A stretch of DNA of 64,000 nt from Chitinophagaceae bacterium (GCA_020403425.1 JADBXR010000010.1:124001-188000), one strand, 5' to 3'; counted from the first letter of the stretch, positions 17,723 through 25,149 are shown. A program made the numbers and translations. Notes: a model not told the origin generated them from the letters alone.

Positions 17723-17941
17723 TCATCCTTTTGTACCGAGGGTGGTTTGGAAGCTATACTCCACGCGGTCGTTTTTGATCTCGGGGCCTTCCATTCTGGC
17801 GGTGGTGAGTTCGGGGTAGGTCTGCGAATAGAAATTCAGCACTGAGGCTGGCGTCAGATCAGCTGATGGATCAGACAGTTCGATTTTTGTTCCCTGCCTT
17901 TCGAACAGGAAAACGCGGGGTAATTGATTGGCGATTAACAT
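17723..17941 (-). CDS. PRTRC system protein C
   Basis: A 72-residue protein matching PRTRC C in size, position and sequence character: LPRVFLFERQGTKIELSDP, then VLNFYSQTYPELTTA. The small beta-rich sequence could form a ubiquitin-like fold that serves as partner of the ThiF-like protein; that is inference. It lies between the split E gene and protein F, with short gaps. Confidence 0.85.
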   Translation of the reverse strand: MLIANQLPRVFLFERQGTKIELSDPSADLTPASVLNFYSQTYPELTTARMEGPEIKNDRVEYSFQTTLGTKG

Positions 17942-17952
17942 GGTATAAGATT

Positions 17953-18599
17953 TTACTGGTTATCTATTTCATCGTTATCGAATTCATCATTGGGGTCTTC
18001 TTCCCGGGAGTAATCATCCTGTTCAGGTTCCTCCTCCTCATCCTGCTGAACAAGGGGTGCATCCTGCAGCGGTTGGTGTTCCTCAAACAGGGATAGTGTG
18101 CCGTGCTGGCTGCGGAGCTGCTGGCTTTTCTTTTTGATCTCTTCGGAGAACTCGGGGAACTGTTGTAAATCAGGTAACTGGCCTATGGCTTCCCCGATCT
18201 TTTTTAATTTTTCGAGATCCTCCACTTTCTTCATCTTCTCATCGAATTTTTTCCGCTTGCTATCCTTTTCTTTTTGTGTGGTGGCTTCCTGCTCTTTTTG
18301 CTGCCTGCTTTCTTTGCCGGCCTTGGTCATGGCAGTTGCATAGGCAATCAGATTGGCAATCAGGGTATTGGTTTGTTGGATAGGCGATTGGATGGATCCA
18401 AAAAACCTTCATCAAGTTCAGTGGCAGAGCCCTTCAGTACAAGTGGGGGGATCAGCTGTGCCGCTTTGTCTTTCACAGTTTCGTCGGCAAGTAATACTGA
18501 TACGATTAAAATGCCCGACTGCTGCGGTTGAATGTTTACCCGCAATGTGCCTGTAGTTACACCCAGTGCTGCGATTTGGGTAAAGAAGTTTGTTTTCAT
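17953..18599 (-). CDS. PRTRC system protein E, split by a -1 frame change
   Basis: Two overlapping frames make one PRTRC E protein. Frame 1 runs from the ATG at 18599 (MKTNFFTQIAALGV, then IPPLVLKGSATELDEGF) and stops at 18360. Frame 2 continues the family sequence (GSIQSPIQQTNTLIANL, then a Lys/Glu-rich helix and an acidic tail) to 17953. The join is at T TTT TTG on the coding strand (18405-18399), a classic -1 slippery heptamer in the right phase. Joined, the product is about 215 residues. Either programmed frameshifting or a one-base deletion in a T tract explains it. Confidence 0.8.
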
Positions 18600-18617
18600 G
18601 ATTTTCAGGTTGAATAG

Positions 18618-19085
18618 TTATTGAATATTGGGCAGTTTCCAGAGCACTTCGATGTCATAGCCTGCTTCCTCGAAATACCAGTTGAGATATTCCTGTACTA
18701 TGGCGGACTGGTAATTATCGCAGTGATCCTGGTCGATGTATTTCCGGCGTGTCTGGATGATCCATTTGCAGACAGCAACCGCATCGCGGCACTCGTCTGA
18801 ATTACTTCCCCCACCAGATAGCTTGAAGGAAAATGTCCCGTAGCGGTACCAAAAGAAATTCGTTTCAAGGAATTCTTTTGTAATGGGTCTTGGGATATGC
18901 GCTACCTGGGTCAGGCCAAGGGGATGGTTATTCAGGTAATCCGCTTCTTCCTGCAGATAATCCCAGGGGTTAAACTTGGTACCGGTATTGGAGCCGTAGC
19001 GTTTGGAAAGTTCCTCATTCAGGGTATGGATAAACAGGTCGTTACGGTATTCCTTTTTAAGGGTTACTGTCATGTATCGTCCCAT
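18618..19085 (-). CDS. Hypothetical protein upstream of the PRTRC cluster
   Basis: A 155-residue soluble protein without a recognised domain. It is rich in aromatic residues (FFWYRYGTFSFKL near residue 75; YLNWYFEEAGYDIEVLW near 135). It begins the transcription unit that runs into PRTRC E (18-bp gap), since a strong hairpin lies just upstream at 19113-19144. Co-transcription suggests a role with the PRTRC proteins, but none can be named. Confidence 0.7.
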   Translation of the reverse strand: MGRYMTVTLKKEYRNDLFIHTLNEELSKRYGSNTGTKFNPWDYLQEEADYLNNHPLGLTQVAHIPRPITKEFLETNFFWYRYGTFSFKLSGGGSNSDECRDAVAVCKWIIQTRRKYIDQDHCDNYQSAIVQEYLNWYFEEAGYDIEVLWKLPNIQ

Positions 19086-19112
19086 AGTAGATTGATTTGG
19101 ATGGATAAATGT

Positions 19113-19144
19113 TAAGGAGCAGCAAATGATTTTGCTGCTCCTTA
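19113..19144 (-). terminator. Strong hairpin terminator after the DUF932 gene
   Basis: TAAGGAGCAGCAAA (19113-19126) is perfectly complementary to TTTGCTGCTCCTTA (19131-19144) with a TGAT loop: a 14-bp stem 7 bp past the DUF932 stop codon. It probably separates the DUF932/SSB unit from the PRTRC unit. Confidence 0.75.
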
Positions 19145-19150
19145 GGGTGA

Positions 19151-20194
19151 TTAGTTGAGTTGCAGTTCACCTGCGGCGAAACTGGTGCAAAGGTTGAATG
19201 CCACCTGTCCGCGTTGTTGCGCCAGACCACCGTACAGCAGTGATTTCATCTTCGCGGTATCGTTTTTGTAATTGCGCACATTCTGGAAATAGCCCGTGAT
19301 GCCATTGTAGGCACCGAAGAGTGTTCCGCGTGTGGTTTCGAGTTGTTGTGTGTCGTTGGACATCGCATAGGTGAACGCGGAATCGCAGATATGCTGGTAA
19401 TAAGTAGAACATTCCTCTTCTCTGCCTTCATTTAATGCCTGAAGAGCTTCCTTGTTTGGTACCAATGTCTGGCGGATCAGTTGGTTAAGCTGATTATCGG
19501 TAACCGGAACTTTCGACCAATGGTTAAAGATATTTTCCATCTGGACAGATAGCTGGTTACTGATTCCCATGAGTTTGTGGGCCTGCTGCAAGCGTTCTTT
19601 AGCGTTGGCGGTATGGCGGATTCGGATGCAGTTGGTCTTGTTGCGCAGTGCCGCGTTCAAGGTATTGTTGCAACAAATACGCACGGGTGTAAATGCCGCC
19701 ATGATACTTCCAAAGCCATCGTGGGATGTGGTCAGGAACAGGTATTTGTCGATACAGTCGTCTTTGCCAACACGGATATAACCCGGTAGTTTGGCGGTGA
19801 TAAATACCCTTTCGCCCTGACCGAGCGCACCAGCGGTTTCGTAAAGGATACCTTCTCCTTCGACAATGGAATCGAAGAAGGCGAATGCGTCTGTATTCTG
19901 CACGATCTCGTAGTCCTTGCCTACTACGCCGAGGATATCGCCTGTGTCTTTGCGGATAGTAGCATAATGGGTTTTCACTCTTTTGTCGTGATCCATTGCC
20001 TGTCCATCCATATTGAAGGAGGTGGTGTAGAGGTCTTCCTTCACCACTTCATAGTCCAGTCCGGCGAACTGGAGGGCTTCCTGGCTGGTTGGATAGTCTT
20101 CGACGATCTTGCCCAGGCCGTGCCATGCTTTTTCTTTTACTGAGAAGAAACTGTGCGCCCCGGTTAATTCATTGAAATACAGTTGGTGTGCCAT
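19151..20194 (-). CDS. DUF932 plasmid/phage-type protein
   Basis: A 347-residue protein of the DUF932 family (also described as phage/plasmid-like protein). Recognised by AWHGLG near the N-terminus, DILGVVGKDYEIVQN near residue 90, and FTPVRICCNNTLNAAL near 170. The family is common on plasmids and integrated elements next to single-strand binding proteins; the biochemical role is unknown. It follows an SSB gene by 39 bp on the same strand. Confidence 0.9.
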   Translation of the reverse strand: MAHQLYFNELTGAHSFFSVKEKAWHGLGKIVEDYPTSQEALQFAGLDYEVVKEDLYTTSFNMDGQAMDHDKRVKTHYATIRKDTGDILGVVGKDYEIVQNTDAFAFFDSIVEGEGILYETAGALGQGERVFITAKLPGYIRVGKDDCIDKYLFLTTSHDGFGSIMAAFTPVRICCNNTLNAALRNKTNCIRIRHTANAKERLQQAHKLMGISNQLSVQMENIFNHWSKVPVTDNQLNQLIRQTLVPNKEALQALNEGREEECSTYYQHICDSAFTYAMSNDTQQLETTRGTLFGAYNGITGYFQNVRNYKNDTAKMKSLLYGGLAQQRGQVAFNLCTSFAAGELQLN

Positions 20195-20233
20195 TGTAAA
20201 TGATTTTTGGTGAATAATTGGGTTTGACCCTGA

Positions 20234-20611
20234 TTAGAAAGGAAGGTCAGCAACGGGTTCTGTGAGGTCAGCCGGCTGCTGTTCTGGCTGCACTTCCTTT
20301 TTTGCTGACTGGATAAGTTTGATCTCGCTTGCATGGCAATTGATACTGCCTTTGGCATTACCTGCCATGTCATTGTAGGCGTTGGCATAGAGCCTGCCTG
20401 AAACCGTAATGATGGCACCTTTGCGCAGGATCTTTGCAATACCTGTCCCCATCCACCAGGCTACGTTGATGAAGGTGGTAAACTCTTTGGTTTCCGAACT
20501 GCCCTTTGCGCGGTAACGATCGTTGATCGCAACGGTGCAATTGACCACTTCTTTGTCTCCTTTGACGGTGCTGATCTTTGCGTCAGCGGTTATTCTTCCT
20601 GTGAATTCCAT
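20234..20611 (-). CDS. ssb: Single-stranded DNA-binding protein (first copy)
   Basis: A 125-residue OB-fold SSB. It starts MEFTGRITADAKI and has the KEFTTFINVAWW core strand and ITVSGRLYANAY. The C-terminus ends ADLPF, the acidic-hydrophobic tip through which SSBs bind replication and repair proteins. It coats single-stranded DNA, for example during transfer or replication of the element. First gene of the unit with DUF932. Two bulged hairpins lie upstream. Confidence 0.92.
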   Translation of the reverse strand: MEFTGRITADAKISTVKGDKEVVNCTVAINDRYRAKGSSETKEFTTFINVAWWMGTGIAKILRKGAIITVSGRLYANAYNDMAGNAKGSINCHASEIKLIQSAKKEVQPEQQPADLTEPVADLPF

Positions 20612-20651
20612 AACATTTGTTTTTAGTGTTTAAAAATTTGCAATCGGGGTT

Positions 20652-20697
20652 TTCTTATCAATCCCCGCGCACTGTGAAACAGCGGGGTTGATAAGAA
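20652..20697. repeat. Bulged hairpin, copy 1
   Basis: The arms TTCTTATCAA-T-CCCCGC (20652-20668) and GCGGGGTTGATAAGAA (20682-20697) pair with one bulged T. The loop contains GTGAA. It has the same architecture as the hairpin at 20840-20884 but compensating base changes in the stem. Confidence 0.75.
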
Positions 20698-20839
20698 ACC
20701 GCCGATTCACCAGCCGTTTTTGCTGTGGAAAGAATTGACGACTGAATAAGAGCCCGTTTGGATATTTTGAAAATATTTATTGAGTTCTCGATGGTGTTGC
20801 TCATACAAATATTATTTGGTGAATAAAGGACGCGAGGGG

Positions 20840-20884
20840 GCTTATCAATCCCCTCGCGCCAGTGAAGCGGAGGGGTTGATAAGC
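20840..20884. repeat. Bulged hairpin, copy 2
   Basis: The arms GCTTATCAA-T-CCCCTC (20840-20855) and GAGGGGTTGATAAGC (20870-20884) pair with the same bulged T as copy 1. The loop contains GTGAA. The gap 20612-20902 between ssb and the nuclease gene holds only these two hairpins; an open frame across them (20658-20939) is a by-product of the repeats. Confidence 0.75.
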
Positions 20885-20902
20885 ATCCGGCTGTGATCGT
20901 AT

Positions 20903-21520
20903 TTAATGGGTAGCCGGTAACAGGGAACAGGAAGTACAACTGTGCGACGCAACGAAGACAGATGGATGTACAGTGGCCGGTAACAAACCACTCATTACAA
21001 ACTGCGGATAGTCCGCATCATCGAGAGAGGAAGTGTTCTGCAACAGCCGGCCGCAGGGTTTGTGCTGCCAACTATCATGTTTGCGCAATACTGAATAGAA
21101 TTTGCGTTGCTGGTCATCAGATAGCTGAATGTGACCATCACTCATGTAATGATAGGTCCAGTCGTACTGAAATTCAGCGATATAGCTGGAGGGTATACGG
21201 ATCTTTCGTTTCTTATGATCGTCGATGAAACCGGCTGGCTTCAGTTCAATCAATTCAGCTTTCCCGGTTTGCCAGTTGCGGATCAAAAGATCAGGGCGAT
21301 AACAAAGCAGGTCCTCTTTCATCCCCGGTGTGAGCTTGTCGAGGTTGTAATACATTTCAAAGCCCTGGCGTAACCAGGCATGTGTTTTTTCGATCATCAG
21401 TACATACCGAAACTCAAGAAGGGAATCAAACACATTACCATTGTAAAAAACTGTTTGGGATTTATATTGGTATTGGTTAAACATGATGTTTGGATTTATA
21501 GTAAACGCATCTGTTTCCAT
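20903..21520 (-). CDS. TnsA-like PD-(D/E)XK endonuclease, copy 1
   Basis: A 205-residue protein with a TnsA-N-like nuclease core: FDSLLEFRYVLMIE (an early catalytic Glu), RPDLLIRN (catalytic Asp) and AELIELKP (catalytic Glu-x-Lys). TnsA is the 5'-strand cutting subunit of Tn7; single relatives occur on Bacteroidota elements. The ATG at 21520 overlaps the upstream paralogue by 25 bp; an alternative ATG at 21484 would remove the overlap. The last 30 residues are low-complexity and run towards the hairpin region. No TnsB transposase is nearby. Confidence 0.7.
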   Translation of the reverse strand: METDAFTINPNIMFNQYQYKSQTVFYNGNVFDSLLEFRYVLMIEKTHAWLRQGFEMYYNLDKLTPGMKEDLLCYRPDLLIRNWQTGKAELIELKPAGFIDDHKKRKIRIPSSYIAEFQYDWTYHYMSDGHIQLSDDQQRKFYSVLRKHDSWQHKPCGRLLQNTSSLDDADYPQFVMSGLLPATVHPSVFVASHSCTSCSLLPATH

Positions 21521-22065
21521 TTGGGGTTTTGCGTATGTCGGCCGGTGATGATGAGATCAGTTAACAGGTTGTCAGGGAAAACATAACCCATACGGTGACA
21601 GTATTCATTGAACCACTGCGTGACTTCAGCAACGGTGTTCAGAGAGGCTGCGCATTCAAAGTCCTGTAGTTGCTGTTCGTCAAGGATGATCTCATCATTA
21701 AACACGACTTTGTACTTCCAATCCATGTTTTTTCGGGCGATGTAATTCTCAGCGACTGCTTTACGTAAGTCGAGTTGCGGATGATTTTGAAAAAACCGCG
21801 GTTTGATCTCTACCAAATGCGCTTCGAAAGTTTGCTTATTGCGCACCAGGAAGTCGGGCGTGTAACGCAGGTGGCATCTGCGGATCTTATCGAGGGTAAT
21901 TTTTGTTCCGGGATGGTAATAAATAGAAACGGGTGAGCGTAGGAAAAAGTAATTCTCCATGATGCTCATGGTATATTTGAGTTCGGTGAGGGAATCAAAA
22001 CTGCATCCCCAACCTGAAATTTTTTTTACGCCCCTGTACGGCATCACATTTCGTTTGGCTGGCAT
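21496..22065 (-). CDS. TnsA-like PD-(D/E)XK endonuclease, copy 2
   Basis: A 189-residue paralogue of the next gene, starting at the ATG at 22065 (a TTG three codons before is weaker). The layout is the same: FDSLTELKYTMSI, TPDFLVRN and AHLVEIKPRF supply the Glu, Asp and Glu-x-Lys of a PD-(D/E)XK site. Similarity between the two is clear in the first 120 residues and lost at the C-terminus, so the duplication is old. Target and partner proteins are unknown. Confidence 0.75.
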   Translation of the reverse strand: MPAKRNVMPYRGVKKISGWGCSFDSLTELKYTMSIMENYFFLRSPVSIYYHPGTKITLDKIRRCHLRYTPDFLVRNKQTFEAHLVEIKPRFFQNHPQLDLRKAVAENYIARKNMDWKYKVVFNDEIILDEQQLQDFECAASLNTVAEVTQWFNEYCHRMGYVFPDNLLTDLIITGRHTQNPKWKQMRLL

Positions 22066-22090
22066 GGCTATCAAGTTTTTGATTTAGGGA

Positions 22091-22420
22091 TCAACGGTCA
22101 AGGTTCAGGAGTTCGGAAGCGCGTACTTCGGTGATGGATTTGATCTCACCTGCCTTGTTCTTAAACCTGCGGTGGCGGATCTCGCCTTTGACCATGACAT
22201 GGCTTCCCTTGATGAAATTCCCCGGAACTTTTTCGGCCAGGAAATCCCAAGCCAGGATGCGGTGCCAAGTCACTTTTTTGACTACCGTTCCGTCTTTAAG
22301 TCGGCGGAAATAGTCGGTGGCGACGGTAAATCGTGCCAATCTGGAACCGTTTACAGCGGTTCGTATCTCCGGATCCTGACCCAAGTACCCGATCAACTGA
22401 ACAGAGTTTTGTGTTTTCAT
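22091..22420 (-). CDS. ssb: Single-stranded DNA-binding protein (second copy)
   Basis: A 109-residue OB-fold SSB starting at the ATG at 22420 (MKTQNSVQLIGYLGQDPE); nine upstream codons are less likely. The core motifs SRLARFTVATDY, VTWHRILAWDFLAE and HVMVKGEIRHR are visible. It lacks the acidic C-terminal tip seen in the first SSB, so it probably has a narrower, DNA-only role. It heads the operon with the two TnsA-like genes. Confidence 0.9.
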   Translation of the reverse strand: MKTQNSVQLIGYLGQDPEIRTAVNGSRLARFTVATDYFRRLKDGTVVKKVTWHRILAWDFLAEKVPGNFIKGSHVMVKGEIRHRRFKNKAGEIKSITEVRASELLNLDR

Positions 22421-22482
22421 TGCTTTGACATTTGGTTGATGGTGCAAAGCTCAAAACGGGTAACGGGCTAAAGCGTGTAAAG

Positions 22483-22539
22483 CGGAATTCATTCCGTTTA
22501 TAAACCGAATTAATCCGGTTTATAAGTTTGGTATCTTTG
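22483..22539 (+). promoter_or_regulatory. Two palindromes and a -7 box between divergent genes
   Basis: CGGAAT-TC-ATTCCG (22483-22496) is followed by TATAAACCG (22499-22507) and its reverse complement CGGTTTATA (22516-22524). A Bacteroidota -7 box TATCTTTG (22532-22539) lies 23 bp before the ATG at 22563. The palindromes are likely operators controlling the divergent ssb/nuclease operon and the rightward gene. Confidence 0.5.
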
Positions 22540-22562
22540 GTAAGTAACCAACCCAAACCGCT

Positions 22563-22958
22563 ATGAAAAACCAGGTAAGTGGCCAGATCCAGCATCCCTG
22601 CGCCTATTGCGGAGAAGAGATCCCGCACTACAGGAGTAACAAGAAGTATTGCGATGAGGATTGCAAATCCAAACACTTCAACCAGTTACAAAAAGAAGCC
22701 AATCTTGAAATGGGTAGGGTGAACCGGATATTGAAGAAGAATTTCCAGATTATGAAGGACCTGCTCGATGAAGAGAAAAATGTTAAGGTCAAGAAGATCA
22801 AAATGGAAAAGAAAGGATTTAACTTCCGGTTTCATACCTCAGTAATAAGTTTTTCCGGCTTGACTTATCACAATGTATACCTGCTTTCCTGGAGGGATAT
22901 CGAGGGTGAGCAGGTCATCATTTCAAGGGCGCCGGAAACCATCCTTGAAGACAGGTAG
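22563..22958 (+). CDS. Small zinc-finger hypothetical protein
   Basis: A 131-residue protein. The N-terminus carries a four-Cys zinc site, CAYCGEEI followed by KKYCDEDCKSKH (residues 12-38). A Lys/Glu-rich helical middle (50-85) and a short beta-rich end follow. The Cys pattern resembles the DUF2116-type fingers found in many small Bacteroidota proteins. Function unknown; possibly DNA or RNA binding. It is transcribed away from the SSB/nuclease operon. Confidence 0.7.
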   Translation: MKNQVSGQIQHPCAYCGEEIPHYRSNKKYCDEDCKSKHFNQLQKEANLEMGRVNRILKKNFQIMKDLLDEEKNVKVKKIKMEKKGFNFRFHTSVISFSGLTYHNVYLLSWRDIEGEQVIISRAPETILEDR

Positions 22959-23065
22959 CCCGCCGGCACAATATTGTGGGCATTCCTTCGTTTCTATGTC
23001 AGCTTACTAACCCTCGATATACTTATCCCTGCCTACCGCGGCGGGGATTCTTATACCTTTGATTT

Positions 23066-23287
23066 ATGGCAAAGCAACTTTCCGAGATGGAACAACTGGA
23101 GGCATTTTTCAAGTTTGAAACATTGCCCAAAACGATCAGACTAGATAGCGGGACGATTGTACCGGATGTGGAGGCATTTGTGAAACTGAATATGGATCGG
23201 TTGCGGGATTCCGATTTGGCTAATCCGGTAAATGCGGGTAGACTCGATAGGTTAAGAAAACTGAAGGGGTTGCTTGCGAATGCGTAA
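23066..23287 (+). CDS. Small conserved hypothetical protein (DUF6965-like)
   Basis: A 73-residue soluble protein. The sequence (LEAFFKFETLPKTIRLDSG, then PDVEAFVKLNMDRLR) resembles a small Bacteroidota family often labelled DUF6965; I recall this from memory and rate it weak. A -7 box TACCTTTG sits at 23054-23061, immediately before the ATG, so the transcript may be almost leaderless. Confidence 0.6.
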   Translation: MAKQLSEMEQLEAFFKFETLPKTIRLDSGTIVPDVEAFVKLNMDRLRDSDLANPVNAGRLDRLRKLKGLLANA

Positions 23288-23367
23288 TTATTTTGTTGTC
23301 CTTTCAGCGCGAATCACTTTACGGTACAATATATTTTGAATTATCCAATGACTGCAAACTTCTGCTT

Positions 23368-24648
23368 ATGGAAATCAGATCAATTTCCGGCCTGAACAGA
23401 TACCTAAAAGGCCTTCAAAAACCTGCGGGTCAAATTAAGATAATTCGGAATCATACTGCTTACGTAAAAAATCAAAAATTTACCGGTCTTAAATTAAACG
23501 GGTTTTCATGGCATGGTAAGTACTCAAAATGCAAGTTTTTTAACTGCGAATTTGACGGCATTTTTGGTTTCTTTCTTTCATTGCAGGACTGCGAATTTCA
23601 CAAGTGCCATTTTAGGAACTGCAGATTCTCTCATTTTGAATATATAGGTGATGACGCAAGCTGGGACAGTGTACAATTCAAGGATTGTTATTTTGCGGGA
23701 CTTCGGTTTGATGAGGGTGAGATGTATAATATCTTTTTTGACAACTGCAGTATCGAATACATTAACCTTGGGCTCGAAGCGACAGAGAATATCTGGTTCA
23801 CCGAATGCAAAATCGGTGATAGTTTTTTTATCGGGTTCGAGAATACAAAGGATGAAAACAGTGATGGCGAGGATGATTTCCCGGATGTGATGTTTGAAGA
23901 AAGTGTGCTGGATAACTGTGTCTTTATTAAAAGTGATTTCGGTAACAGTTATTTTCAGAATGCTTCCCTATATATGTGTGCCTTTATTGATTGCGTGTTA
24001 ACTGCACAGACCTTCTTCATGGATAAACCAGCCAAGTACCCGAACTATGCTACGATGGATTTCCAGACGATACTGAAAAGCGATAACATAGATTTTGACA
24101 TACTACAGGAATACTTTCATATCCATACGCCGGATATTAAAAAAATCGCGGATGGCGTAGCAACGAAAACAGAATTTAAGACGGTATTTATTTCTTATAG
24201 TTTCAAGGATAAAGGTTTTGCAGGCAGATTGAATGATGCGTTGCTGGCACATGGCGTGAAGACCTTTTTGTGGGAGAAGGATGCACCAGGCGGGCAGCAA
24301 CTGGACGATATCATGGAGAACAATATCAAACAGTTTGACAGAGTTCTTTTTATCGCATCCGAAAACTCGATCAAGAGCAAGGCCTGCCAGTTCGAACTTT
24401 CGCAGGCGAGGAAGAAGCAAGAGAGTACGTGGTCTGCCACTGCCTTCTACGTAGTCCATATCGATGATTTTCTTTTTAAAGTTGAAAAGCAACGAATCAG
24501 GCCGGTATCCAAAGCAGATGAATATTGGGAAAATATCCTTGAACTGCGTAAAGTAAACAGCCGGGATTTTTCAGCTTTTGCTGCGGATGATATTGACCTT
24601 AAAGCATTCAATGACGCAATTGTCGAGGTGGTTGGGGAATTGAAATGA
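23368..24648 (+). CDS. Pentapeptide-repeat protein with C-terminal TIR domain
   Basis: A 426-residue protein starting at the ATG at 23368 (the frame is open from a TTG at 23293). Residues 40-220 are a pentapeptide-like array rich in C/N-x-F/A units (CKFFNCEFDG, CEFHKCHFRNCRF, CYFAGLRF), expected to form a right-handed beta helix. Residues from about 270 form a TIR domain: TVFISYSFKDKGFAGRL, VKTFLWEKDAPGG and SKACQFELSQA, the last holding the likely catalytic Glu. Bacterial TIR domains often degrade NAD+ as effectors in anti-phage immunity. The beta helix may be the sensor. Confidence 0.8.
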   Translation: MEIRSISGLNRYLKGLQKPAGQIKIIRNHTAYVKNQKFTGLKLNGFSWHGKYSKCKFFNCEFDGIFGFFLSLQDCEFHKCHFRNCRFSHFEYIGDDASWDSVQFKDCYFAGLRFDEGEMYNIFFDNCSIEYINLGLEATENIWFTECKIGDSFFIGFENTKDENSDGEDDFPDVMFEESVLDNCVFIKSDFGNSYFQNASLYMCAFIDCVLTAQTFFMDKPAKYPNYATMDFQTILKSDNIDFDILQEYFHIHTPDIKKIADGVATKTEFKTVFISYSFKDKGFAGRLNDALLAHGVKTFLWEKDAPGGQQLDDIMENNIKQFDRVLFIASENSIKSKACQFELSQARKKQESTWSATAFYVVHIDDFLFKVEKQRIRPVSKADEYWENILELRKVNSRDFSAFAADDIDLKAFNDAIVEVVGELK

Positions 24649-24694
24649 TTTGCTTATCTTTAGGTAGTAAATAAATCATTCACCAAAGCATTCA

Positions 24695-24895
24695 TTTATA
24701 GGCATACATTCAAGGCATATATTCAGGCATACATAAGGCATACCAGGTAATTCAAGGCATATTCAGGCATACATTCAGGCATATACCGAGTGCGAAAGCC
24801 ACAAAAATTCAGCCATAACTTAGCCATCATTCAGCCATACATCATACCACTTTAGCCGTCGCAAGCCATACATTCAGCCACTATTCAGCCACATT
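24695..24895. repeat. Iteron-like array of AGGCATA and AGCCATA repeats
   Basis: About 200 bp without a gene filled with short repeats. The left half has seven copies of GGCATA, often within ATTCAGGCATAC or TTCAAGGCATAT (24700-24785). The right half has eight copies of AGCCATA/AGCCAC, often within ATTCAGCCATAC (24797-24892). Spacing is mostly 10-14 bp. It resembles iterons that bind a replication initiator or partition protein; no initiator gene was recognised. Confidence 0.7.
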
Positions 24896-24930
24896 TTTAG
24901 CTATTTATCAAGGGTGATTTGTTTTCGTTT

Positions 24931-24950
24931 TCCCTGTAAGGAAAACAGGG
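24931..24950. repeat. Short hairpin after the iteron array
   Basis: GTTTTCC-CTGTAA-GGAAAAC is a 7-bp stem with a 6-nt loop. The arm GTTTTCCCT also occurs in the hairpin at 10985-11040. Confidence 0.45.
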
Positions 24951-24976
24951 GGAGCCTACGCTTATCTGTTAACCCG

Positions 24977-25117
24977 ATGATCATGAAAATCAACCTGGAG
25001 ATCAAACCCAAAGAGTGGCTGTATATGGCTGTGGCCTTTGTGGTGATATTCCTGCTGCTTTCAGGAGATACTGCCGAAGCACTACGCCTGGTGTATGCCA
25101 TTCTTTCTAAGAGATAA
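24977..25117 (+). CDS. Small membrane protein
   Basis: A 46-residue protein starting MIMKINLEIK at 24977 (a second ATG is at 24983). One hydrophobic helix covers residues 17-32 (MAVAFVVIFLLLSG), flanked by charged residues, so it should span the inner membrane once. A strong terminator follows 6 bp after the stop, supporting a real gene. No family is recognised. Possible roles include a toxin-like or regulatory peptide, but nothing here proves it. Confidence 0.5.
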   Translation: MIMKINLEIKPKEWLYMAVAFVVIFLLLSGDTAEALRLVYAILSKR

Positions 25118-25123
25118 AAACAA

Positions 25124-25149
25124 AACTGCCCCCTATGAAGGGGGCAGTT
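25124..25149. terminator. Bidirectional terminator
   Basis: AACTGCCCCCT (25124-25134), loop ATGA and AGGGGGCAGTT (25139-25149) make a perfect 11-bp stem. An A run lies to the left and a T-rich run to the right, serving the converging small membrane protein and VOC genes. Confidence 0.85.

Noticed and set aside
20658..20939. 93-residue frame with LSTPPLHWRE text
   Set aside because: It is produced by the two hairpin repeats and has no supporting context.
24695..24895. CRISPR array
   Set aside because: Units are only 6-12 bp and too closely spaced, with no unique spacers of about 30 bp and no cas genes.
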